DNA of 8,395 bases, from NCBI GenBank assembly GCA_041484845.1, contig JBGPIK010000310.1:1-8395 (forward strand), in the 5' to 3' direction. The notes below the pieces were generated by a model. The model did not search any database. It was given only the letters and a program-made list of their open reading frames with translations, and was not told where the DNA came from. Below are positions 1 to 5,237 of the stretch, one piece after another (the stretch's first letter is position 1; every line of letters begins with the position of its first letter). This DNA is from JBGPIK01 sp041484845 (lineage in GTDB: Bacteria; Desulfobacterota; Binatia; UBA9968). The position numbers were made by a program, and so were the translations under genes.

Positions 1-39
1 GAAATTGACGAAACGCTTGTTGCGATTCGCAATAACTAA
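1..39 (+). CDS. C-terminal tail of an unknown upstream gene
   Basis: Frame 1 is open from the window edge and ends at a TAA at 37-39, giving the residues EIDETLVAIRNN. The stretch is short, charged and helical-looking, so it could be the end of a real gene that starts outside the window. Twelve codons are too few to assign a family, and an open frame of this length can occur by chance. The rest of the gene cannot be seen. Confidence 0.3.
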   Translation, partial: EIDETLVAIRNN

Positions 40-71
40 AAAACTTTGCCGTTCGCACATGGAAACACGAA

Positions 72-103
72 ACCCGCGTGTTGCGCTAAAAAGTTAGGCG
101 GGT
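72..103 (+). terminator. weak candidate terminator hairpin
   Basis: ACCCGC at 72-77 can pair with GCGGGT at 98-103 across a 20-base loop, and the sequence GGTTTTC follows. It lies just after the possible gene end at 39 and before the truncated SBP copy. The loop is long and the T tract short, so this is only a possibility. Confidence 0.2.
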
Positions 104-134
104 GGTTTTCTAAAAAAACGGGGTTTTCTGTCAG

Positions 135-833
135 ACACTATCTATCATAGGCTGCATTTCCAACACGACTAATTATATCCTCCTGGGAAACAAACAGACG
201 CATTCAATCGAAGATCTGAAAGGGAAAAACATCGGAGTCACCGGGGCCGGCACGTACTCTGAATTCGCGGTTCGCGCCTTTTTGAAAAAATACAATATCG
301 ACCCTGCCAAGGACGTGATGTTGCGCGCGATCGGCGGGACGGTCTTGCGTGCGGCGGCTTTGGAGAAGGGAATCATTGCGGCCGCTCCTTTTTCGACGGA
401 GGATGCCGTTCGATTGATGCGCAGCGGCTATTCTTTGATCAGCAATATGAATGAGTCGTTAGGAATTCCGCAGAATATTATCGTTACTCGGAATGAAGTT
501 CTGGAAAAATACCCGGAAACCAGCAAGCGGGTGCTGAAGGCCTATATCATGGGAATCCAGCTCGCCAAGTTCAATAAAAGAGAGGCGCTTAAAGCCGGAT
601 ATGACTCGGGTTTGCAGGGAGATCCCGATATCGTTGGCGCAGCGTGGGATCTCTATGCGCCGGGCCTCACAGCGGATTTGTCGATTGCGGTGCCTGGCAT
701 TCAACAAATGCTCGATGAAGATATTCGCTCCGGCGTCGTCGACAGCAAATTCACGGTTGATCGGGTAATTAATGACCGCATTCTCAAAATCGCTCAGCAG
801 GAACTCAGGGTAGAAGGAAAATTGAGGCAGTAA
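135..833 (+). pseudogene. 5'-truncated ABC transporter substrate-binding protein (NMT1/THI5-like), paralogue of the next gene
   Basis: The frame from about 138 to the TAA at 831-833 reads as the C-terminal two thirds of an SBP and aligns without gaps to the intact gene at 844-1860, starting at that gene's residue 109 (LSIIGCISNTTNY here, VSIIASISNATNY there). Shared blocks include the VTGAG turn, LRAIGG, the APFSTEDAVRLM segment, TRNEVL and the LKIAQQELR end. Homology stops abruptly near 135-138, and an in-frame TAA lies at 111-113. The signal peptide and the first part of lobe 1 are therefore missing. No ATG opens this frame near the break; the first likely alternative start is a TTG at 282, which would leave a leaderless cytosolic fragment. 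There is no internal stop or frameshift, so the truncation is either recent or an assembly join. Its stop codon overlaps the ribosome binding site of the next gene. It is called a pseudogene because an SBP without export signal and half a ligand cleft should not work. Confidence 0.8.
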
Positions 834-843
834 AAGGCGTTTT

Positions 844-1860
844 ATGCGGCGCGCTTATCGTCGAAAATCATGGTTGCGATTTTGCTTGACCTGCCTTGTA
901 ATTTTGGCGTTCGCGCTGCCAACCGGGCTGCGCGCGCAGGAAAAGAAAAACCTGCGCGTCATCTTCACGAGCTTGGCCTGGAATAGCGAGCTTCCTTTCA
1001 GAACGGCTCTGACGCGTGGATTCTTTAAATCGCAAGGACTCGAGATTCAACCCATTTTTGTTCGCGGCGGGCCGGCGGCAATGGCGGCGCTCGTATCCGG
1101 AGAAGTGGATTTCGCCGAGATTGGGGGGGCGCAGGCCGTCATGCGCAGCCGGGCGCGGGGCCTCGATGTCTCAATCATCGCCTCGATCTCCAACGCGACC
1201 AATTATCAATTGCTCGGCGGCAAGTCGGCACGGACGCTTGAAGAATTGAAGGGAAAGATCATCGCCGTGACCGGGGCCGGCGCATTCTCGGATTTCGCCA
1301 TGAGAATTTTCTTGCGCCGGCGCGGCATCGATCCCGACAAGGATATAACGTTGCGCGCCATCGGCGGCAGCGGTCTCAGGGCTGGCGCGTTGGAAAGAGG
1401 TCTCGTCTCCGCCGCGCCCTTCGCGCCTGAGGACACAGTGAGGCTGATGCGGCTTGGTTTTCCGATGATCGCGAATTTAAGCGATACCTTGAACATCCCG
1501 CAAAGCATCGTGGCCACGCGCAATGAGGTTCTTCAAAGATCACCCGATACCGCCAAGCGCTTTCTCAAGGCATTGATACTCGGCATTCAATTCGCGAAAA
1601 CGAAGAAAGCCGATGCGCTAAAGGCAGGCTTCGAGGGCGGCCTCCAGGGCGAGCCGGAGATTGTGAGTCAGGCGTACGATCTCTACGCTCCGGCACTCAA
1701 TACTGATTTATCCCCCAACATTGAAGGATTTCAGTTCATGCTCGACGAAGATAAGCGCAATGGGCTGATCGATTCCAAGATGACGCTGGATCGCGTAATC
1801 AGCGCTAGGCTTCTCAAGCTTGCGCAGCAAGAGCTTCGCGCCGAAGGGCGGCTGAAATAG
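844..1860 (+). CDS. ABC transporter substrate-binding protein, NMT1/THI5-like (NitT/TauT type, COG0715)
   Basis: This is a 338-residue periplasmic binding protein. Residues 1-11 are rich in Arg and Lys, residues 12-29 are hydrophobic, and signal peptidase I probably cleaves after the LRA at 29-31. The mature part has the usual two-lobe order for this family: an early beta strand (LRVIFTS), the GFFKSQGLEIQP segment near 59-70, the GEVDFAEIGG block near 86-95, and the hinge-side motifs LKGKIIAVTGAG near 135-146 and LRAIGG. The length is normal. The ATG at 844 is supported by AAGG at 834-837, six bases upstream, which overlaps the upstream stop, so translation may have been coupled to the older paralogue. 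Family members bind small organic ligands such as sulfonates, nitrate, pyrimidine precursors or aromatic acids; the ligand cannot be read from the sequence. No permease or ATPase gene lies in the window, so its partner is elsewhere or it acts alone. Confidence 0.92.
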   Translation: MRRAYRRKSWLRFCLTCLVILAFALPTGLRAQEKKNLRVIFTSLAWNSELPFRTALTRGFFKSQGLEIQPIFVRGGPAAMAALVSGEVDFAEIGGAQAVMRSRARGLDVSIIASISNATNYQLLGGKSARTLEELKGKIIAVTGAGAFSDFAMRIFLRRRGIDPDKDITLRAIGGSGLRAGALERGLVSAAPFAPEDTVRLMRLGFPMIANLSDTLNIPQSIVATRNEVLQRSPDTAKRFLKALILGIQFAKTKKADALKAGFEGGLQGEPEIVSQAYDLYAPALNTDLSPNIEGFQFMLDEDKRNGLIDSKMTLDRVISARLLKLAQQELRAEGRLK

Positions 1861-1863
1861 CCC

Positions 1864-2286
1864 ATGAGCGGCACGCGGCTCGATCACGACTCCAAACCGC
1901 AAATTGAATTAGAACAGATATCCGCCGAACGGAACCGCGACACTTGGAATATGGCTTGGTGCGTGAAAAACACCGGGCCGCATCCTTTGCGAATTCTGGC
2001 AGTGCGCTTGCCGCACGCGCAATTCGAGTCCGAAGAAAACCGCTTCGAACCGGCGATCGATTTAACGCCGGGGGAGGAGACGCGAATTCAAACTTCGGTT
2101 TGGTGCGACGAAGCGCCGGGCGATGTTACGGCAAATGCTTTTGTGATTTTTTACGTGGTCTGGCGCGGCGGACCGTGGCGCATTTTTACCCGTATTCGAG
2201 TAGCCGTAAATCCTGACGGCACACCACAAACAAGGACTGAGTTGATCACGACACAAAAAGTCGGATTTTCCGGGGTCAAATCATGA
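1864..2286 (+). CDS. conserved-looking protein of unknown function, probable beta-sandwich
   Basis: This is a 140-residue protein with no signal peptide or membrane segment. Its ATG lies three bases after the SBP stop and has no well-spaced Shine-Dalgarno sequence (GAAGGG at 1843-1848 is 15 bases away), so coupled translation is likely. From about residue 14 to 116 it alternates hydrophobic and polar residues in strand-like runs, with WCVKNTG near 32-38, RILAVRLPH near 43-51, a turn at LTPGEET near 67-73, and a hydrophobic strand AFVIFYVVW near 92-100. The VKNTG and TPGEET features are typical of immunoglobulin-like beta-sandwich domains. Two Trp-Cys pairs occur (W32-C33 and W80-C81), one in each half. 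I do not recognise a named family. Its position suggests a role tied to the SBP or its substrate, but that is inference. Confidence 0.75.
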   Translation: MSGTRLDHDSKPQIELEQISAERNRDTWNMAWCVKNTGPHPLRILAVRLPHAQFESEENRFEPAIDLTPGEETRIQTSVWCDEAPGDVTANAFVIFYVVWRGGPWRIFTRIRVAVNPDGTPQTRTELITTQKVGFSGVKS

Positions 2287-2396
2287 ATCATTAGAGAATG
2301 TGCACAATGGCTGACAAGGAAAAGGATTTTTACATCCTCCAACGCATGCGTGGTTGATATCGCAATTGAGGCCTCGGCTTCGAAGAGACCACGGGT

Positions 2397-2528
2397 ATGG
2401 TCTCCAACGCGGTGAAGATGAGTCAGAAGGATGTGGTTGCGGCATTGAGGCGCTTGCGCGCACATCATCGTAACGATACGGAATACAAAAATCTGCGCAA
2501 AGATTTACCGGACGACTGGCCGGTGTAG
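2397..2528 (+). CDS. small hypothetical protein (43 aa), possibly the remnant of a longer gene
   Basis: The ORF begins at ATG 2397 with GAAGAGA at 2382-2388 as a plausible ribosome binding site, and ends at TAG 2526-2528. The product is basic and helical (VVAALRRLRAHHRND), then has a conserved-looking end, EYKNLRKDLPDDWPV. A similar small-protein ending seems familiar from environmental genomes, but I cannot attach a function. The same frame upstream contains ATG 2307 and the codons MADKEKDFYILQRMRG, a TGA at 2355, a TGA at 2367, and then open sequence into this ORF (GLGFEETTG before the Met). The gene may once have started at 2307 and been broken. Its stop lies three bases from the convergent stop of mazF. 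Confidence 0.5.
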   Translation: MVSNAVKMSQKDVVAALRRLRAHHRNDTEYKNLRKDLPDDWPV

Positions 2529-2531
2529 AGG

Positions 2532-2870
2532 TTAGGTTCCGATAATCTCGTTTAACCCCTCGACAACTTGAGAGAGTTCTTCTGGAGACGCTCTTCCAAT
2601 CACCTTTCCAATCCTTTCAACCGCAAGCGTTCGAATCTGGCTGATTTTTACCCACGATTTCTTCGGAAACCCTTTGGCATGAAGTTCGAGCGTCAAAGGA
2701 AAGCCCGCGCGTTGAGGCTGACTTGTGAGGGCAACAGCAATTACAGTTCCGGAACGTTCATTGAAAATGTCTTGGCTCAGAATCAAAACGGGACGCTGTC
2801 CGGCTTGTTCTCGCCCTCGTACTGGATTTAAGTCAGCCCAGCGGATTTCACTTCTCAGTATTCGGGCCAT
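2532..2870 (-). CDS. mazF: MazF/PemK-type endoribonuclease toxin
   Basis: This 112-residue protein has the length and motif order of the MazF/PemK family, which cleaves mRNA at short sequence motifs when the antitoxin is lost. Visible signatures are the N-terminal strand with WADLNPVRG at 11-19, the GREQAGQRPVLILS block at 19-32, the ALTS strand at 47-50, and WVKISQIRTL near 72-81. R26 and T49 match the catalytic Arg and Thr described for Bacillus MazF. The ATG at 2870 sits inside the last codons of the antitoxin gene, so the two frames overlap by 16 bases. This arrangement usually couples toxin synthesis to antitoxin translation. All key residues are present and the frame is intact, so the toxin is probably active. 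Confidence 0.93.
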   Translation of the reverse strand: MARILRSEIRWADLNPVRGREQAGQRPVLILSQDIFNERSGTVIAVALTSQPQRAGFPLTLELHAKGFPKKSWVKISQIRTLAVERIGKVIGRASPEELSQVVEGLNEIIGT

Positions 2871-3097
2871 TCTGCTAGGTCCTCAGAAAGACCTTCTTCT
2901 GCAAGCGCTTTCTCAAACGCCGGATCAAGTTTGGCACATTCTTGGGCTAGACGACTTTTCTCGATGCGAGCGAGCTTTTCCGCGACGGCTTCTTCAATGG
3001 CCTGACTGCGATTGGGATAGAGTCGTTTCTGAACGAGTTTGTCGAGGCGACTAAGGGTTGATACATTTAAAGAGATTGCAACTTTGGATTTTCCCAT
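2855..3097 (-). CDS. mazE: MazE-like antitoxin with ribbon-helix-helix domain
   Basis: This is an 80-residue antitoxin. The N-terminal strand KVAISLNVS is followed by the helix TLSRLDKLVQK and a second helix begun by the NRSQAIEEAV motif, the standard ribbon-helix-helix (CopG/MetJ-type) DNA-binding and dimer unit. A charged linker leads to an acidic tail, EEGLSEDLAEWPEY, of the type that wraps around and blocks MazF. The start at ATG 3097 is chosen because GGGAGG lies six bases upstream and the promoter -10 box lies further upstream. A longer reading from a TTG at 3124 would begin inside the -10 box and is rejected. The toxin gene follows with a 16-base overlap. The protein probably represses its own operon through the inverted repeat at 3115-3135. 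It belongs to the RHH type of MazE, as in Bacillus, rather than the AbrB type of Escherichia coli. Confidence 0.9.
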   Translation of the reverse strand: MGKSKVAISLNVSTLSRLDKLVQKRLYPNRSQAIEEAVAEKLARIEKSRLAQECAKLDPAFEKALAEEGLSEDLAEWPEY

Positions 3098-3103
3098 TAC
3101 CAA

Positions 3104-3109
3104 CCTCCC
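3104..3109 (-). promoter_or_regulatory. strong ribosome binding site of the antitoxin gene
   Basis: The minus strand reads GGGAGG, six bases before ATG 3097. It is one of the best Shine-Dalgarno matches in the window. It decides the start of the antitoxin and suggests high antitoxin translation relative to the coupled toxin. Confidence 0.85.
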
Positions 3110-3114
3110 GGCAC

Positions 3115-3135
3115 GGTATGACAATACTTCATACC
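3115..3135. promoter_or_regulatory. probable antitoxin operator (inverted repeat)
   Basis: GGTATG at 3115-3120 and CATACC at 3130-3135 form a perfect six-base inverted repeat with a nine-base centre. A related ATAC at 3124-3127 sits within it. The repeat spans the -10 box of the toxin-antitoxin promoter and part of the spacer and start-site region. Ribbon-helix-helix antitoxins bind such short palindromes and repress their own operon. The symmetry is seen directly; binding is inferred. Confidence 0.65.
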
Positions 3136-3149
3136 TTCAAGTGAGTCAA
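3121..3149 (-). promoter_or_regulatory. sigma-70-type promoter of the mazEF operon
   Basis: On the minus strand TTGACT (3149-3144) serves as the -35 box and TATTGT (3126-3121) as the -10 box, with exactly 17 bases between them. The -35 box matches the consensus at five of six positions and the -10 box at four of six. Transcription would start near 3114, about 17 bases before the antitoxin ATG. Confidence 0.75.
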
Positions 3150-3349
3150 GGTCGCCTCTGGAGAGCCTAATTTCGAGTTTGTAATTACCCTATGAAGCCG
3201 AAGCGACCGAGCTAAGGAATCCCACCGGCAGGGTCACCAAAGGCAAGCACTCAATGTGTGATCTTTTTGAGGAGTAATGACGCGCATCACCGGCCGAAGC
3301 CCGCTGGCGAGGGGGCGTGTGCACGCGTGGGCTAGTCCCAGCAAGACTC
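3136..3349. other. gene-less stretch with inverted repeats
   Basis: No convincing gene lies between the mazEF promoter and the broken lipoprotein gene. Within it AGGAGT at 3270-3275 and ACTCCT about 75 bases later (near 3346-3351) form a perfect six-base pair that encloses a GC-rich segment. That segment contains GGC-CGAA-GCC near 3292-3301, which on the minus strand is a C(UUCG)G tetraloop hairpin, and TGGG-CTAGT-CCCA near 3328-3340. A 30-codon ORF at 3277-3369 is not supported. The stretch could be a folded 3' untranslated region of the minus-strand gene or simply decayed sequence. Confidence 0.35.
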
Positions 3350-3931
3350 CTATTGATCAGCATTTTTGAACCGAGCCCATGGCTCCTTCATGCGGAAAAC
3401 GGGCACCGCGAGGATCACATCAGCATGGTAATTCTGAAACTTGGCGATCAAAGATTGATCCTGCGACATAGATAAATAGACGTTCTTTTGTGACCCGCCT
3501 AACCCGAAGTTTGGTATGGACCAATACGACTCACTAACCTCAGTACACGCCAAGGTTTGCTTGATGCAATAACACCCCTGAAGTTCGTGAGGAGCAGCGG
3601 TATTGCCGTCGGAAACAACCCGAAGGGTGATGAAAGCGGCGCCGTTGCGGTCCAGCTTGCGCGTGCGAATGTTCGGCGACACAGTCCTTGCGTCGCTACG
3701 AATGTTTAGTACCGACGTTAGCAACAGCGATTGAGTATTTCCATTAGCACCTGTGATGACACCGTCATTCAAATGGATGCCTTCCAGAGACTTGCACTCG
3801 GGGCCGAGTGGTGACAGCTCCCCCTAATCGCGTGGGTACTCCTCATCTGGCGCCAACGGCGCATGAACCGTAACGCAGCCCTGGAAAACCAATTCGGCCA
3901 GAAGCAAAATGCGAAATTTTAGCTTATCCAT
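3350..3931 (-). pseudogene. putative exported lipoprotein gene interrupted by one in-frame amber codon
   Basis: Reading the minus strand from ATG 3931, with AGGA six bases upstream (+ strand 3938-3941), gives a signal-peptide-like start: K3/K5/R7, a hydrophobic run ILLLAELVF at 8-16, and a QGC at 17-19 as a possible lipobox. A proline- and acid-rich segment APLAPDEEYPRD follows. Codon 36 is TAG (+ strand 3824-3826). The same frame then continues without another stop for 157 codons to the TAG at 3350, beginning GELSPLGPECKSLEG. The composition after the stop is protein-like (QGCYCIKQTLAC, VILAVPVFRMKEPW). The whole would be 193 residues, a normal size for a small lipoprotein. A TGG (Trp) to TAG change is the simplest cause. 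The lipobox is atypical, with F at -3 and Q at -2, and an E lies in the hydrophobic core. Internal initiation at a TTG at 3772, behind GGAAGG, would give a leaderless 140-residue product. I do not recognise the family with certainty. Confidence 0.65.
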
Positions 3932-4001
3932 TGGCCATCCTACGGCAGCGTCAAAGTCAGTTTCACCTTAGTGAATTGATCTCGCAAATCTCGTTTCTTC
4001 A

Positions 4002-4076
4002 AAAATCCCCCTGCCCCCCTTTCCAAAGGGTGGAATTAAAAATCTCCCTTTGTAAAGGGAGATTTAGAGGGATTTT
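4002..4076. repeat. three-armed palindromic intergenic repeat
   Basis: The outer arms AAAATCCCCCT (4002-4012) and AGAGGGATTTT (4066-4076) pair with one mismatch. Inside are two hairpins: CCCTTT-CC-AAAGGG at 4017-4030 and a perfect 12-bp stem at 4040-4051/4054-4065 (AAATCTCCCTTT with its complement) around a two-base loop. The result is a clover-like fold on either strand. The pattern of C runs and G runs around TTT/AAA resembles dispersed intergenic repeats known from many bacterial genomes. It is the only feature I see between 3932 and 4233; the frame open on the plus strand through it is a by-product of the repeat. No transposase is nearby, so if mobile it is MITE-like. Confidence 0.75.
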
Positions 4077-4233
4077 CAATCCTGTCAACGCGACTTTGAC
4101 GAGACCCTGTTGGCTATCCTTTCATTTTCTGCCTCGTGTTATTTGCTACTTGCCACATGACATAGAATGTTTCGGAATCAGAATCCGCCCCCATATTTTA
4201 TCGAGACAGTAATACAGCAATCCGGATTTGAAA

Positions 4234-5040
4234 CTACTCGCCCATTGATGAACCGTGGAGCCGAACGGTCGGTTGGCGCATCTTGAGATCGGCAACGCCA
4301 CTCCAGAACTCTCGTTTCCCGGTCATCGCCTGCACGTGACCGTCCCATTCCAAGGTAAACGCGGTGAGTCCAAGTTTGACCGCGGCCCTGATTTTGTCCT
4401 GAGTGACGGCGTCAGTTGCCAACTGCCGAATTGCGTCAATCTGTCGTTGCCCGTGGCCCTCGTCCTGCTGAGCATGAAGCCGATAGGTTTCCGCCGCACG
4501 AGGAGAAAATCCGTAATGACCGGTGAGCTCACGGTAAACGTTATCTGAGACTTTACCGGTGCCACCGAGCTGGCTCTCGACAAACGCGAGCATGGCGACG
4601 CCTTCCAGGGCCGAGCGGCGCTGGCAACATCCGATGATCATCTCGATTGCCGCGAGAGTTCCGGGCGCCGGTTCGGCGCCGTCCGCTTGCTCACGCGAGA
4701 TGCCGCCTTCTTGGAGAAACTGGAGCATAATGTCGACATGGGTTCGTCGTCCACCCAGCTCTTCCATGAGATTTTCCAAAAGTGTTTTCATCAAGGCGTA
4801 GTTTTTGTCGGCGACGGCGTTGATGGACATATAGCCAAAGAAAATAGGATTGGTGCGAATACGCAGATAGTGTTGGACTTCACCTAAAATTATCTGGCTT
4901 CGGCTCCAGCGATGCTGCAGGATACCTTGAAACCAAGGATGGTGCTCCATCGGCACTTCACGGGCGTAGCCCCAAAGCTCCTCAATAAAATCATCCCCGG
5001 ACATGTCACTCATTTTACGTCTATCAAAACAAAAGTCCAT
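4234..5040 (-). CDS. haem-oxygenase-fold diiron protein (TenA/PqqC/CADD-like, iron-containing redox enzyme family)
   Basis: This 268-residue protein is almost wholly helical and shows the ligand pattern of haem-oxygenase-like diiron oxidases. E94 and H101 lie in EELGGRRTHVDI, E155 in LAFVESQLGG, and H189, D193 and H196 in RLHAQQDEGH. From memory of Chlamydia CADD (E81, H88, E142, H174, D178, H181), the spacings are the same for the first three and the last three ligands. The N-terminal HHPWFQGI and SRSQIILGEVQHYL segments match the first helices of PqqC/TenA-like proteins. Relatives oxidise amino acids, fatty acids or cofactor precursors; TenA itself is a thiaminase without iron. The substrate here is unknown. 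The start at ATG 5040 has a poor ribosome site, and ATG 5013 or 5004 are possible, shortening it by 9 or 12 residues. It is cytosolic and divergent from the M20 hydrolase gene, which begins 197 bases away. Confidence 0.85.
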   Translation of the reverse strand: MDFCFDRRKMSDMSGDDFIEELWGYAREVPMEHHPWFQGILQHRWSRSQIILGEVQHYLRIRTNPIFFGYMSINAVADKNYALMKTLLENLMEELGGRRTHVDIMLQFLQEGGISREQADGAEPAPGTLAAIEMIIGCCQRRSALEGVAMLAFVESQLGGTGKVSDNVYRELTGHYGFSPRAAETYRLHAQQDEGHGQRQIDAIRQLATDAVTQDKIRAAVKLGLTAFTLEWDGHVQAMTGKREFWSGVADLKMRQPTVRLHGSSMGE

Positions 5041-5083
5041 GTTGCCGTCTTTCGAGGGTAGTGATTTAGTTTGATCAAGATCT

Positions 5084-5135
5084 CTCTCTTCGTTCGGGAT
5101 GACAAATCGTTAAGTGTCATTCCGAGCGGAGCGAG
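5084..5135. repeat. imperfect inverted repeat, dispersed REP-like element
   Basis: The left arm at 5084-5104 (ending TTCGGGATGACA) and the right arm at 5115-5135 (beginning TGTCATTCCGAGCGG) are complementary at 17 of 21 positions, and some mismatches would be G-U pairs in RNA. The ten-base loop is 5105-5114. The TGTCATTCCGAGC core is a sequence I have seen as a dispersed intergenic repeat in environmental bacterial genomes. It lies in the 197-bp gap between two divergent genes and could fold in transcripts of either. I saw no second copy in the window. Confidence 0.65.
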
Positions 5136-5237
5136 GAATCGTTCTTAAGGCGGAAATGATCTCACGATGCTAAGGGAATCACCACCGCTTTGTGGTTTCG
5201 CTAGACCGAAAAATGGAATCTTGCTAAAGACACGAGC

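Noticed and set aside
2507..2524. ACCGG/CCGGT inverted repeat as a terminator between convergent genes
   Set aside because: The stem is five bases, lies in the coding end of the small ORF and has no T tract on either strand.
2568..3054. Plus-strand ORFs opposite mazEF
   Set aside because: They are shadows of the minus-strand toxin and antitoxin, which have complete family motifs and a promoter.
3098..3124. A nine-codon N-terminal extension of the antitoxin from TTG
   Set aside because: The TTG lies inside the -10 box and before the expected transcript start, while ATG 3097 has an excellent ribosome site.
3277..3369. A 30-codon ORF starting after GAGGAG
   Set aside because: The ATG is only two bases from the purine run, the product has no recognisable features, and it overlaps the structured intergenic segment.
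3931..4212. A 93-codon plus-strand ORF
   Set aside because: Its middle is the translation of the palindromic repeat at 4002-4076, and it starts antisense to the lipoprotein start; the protein has no family-like features.
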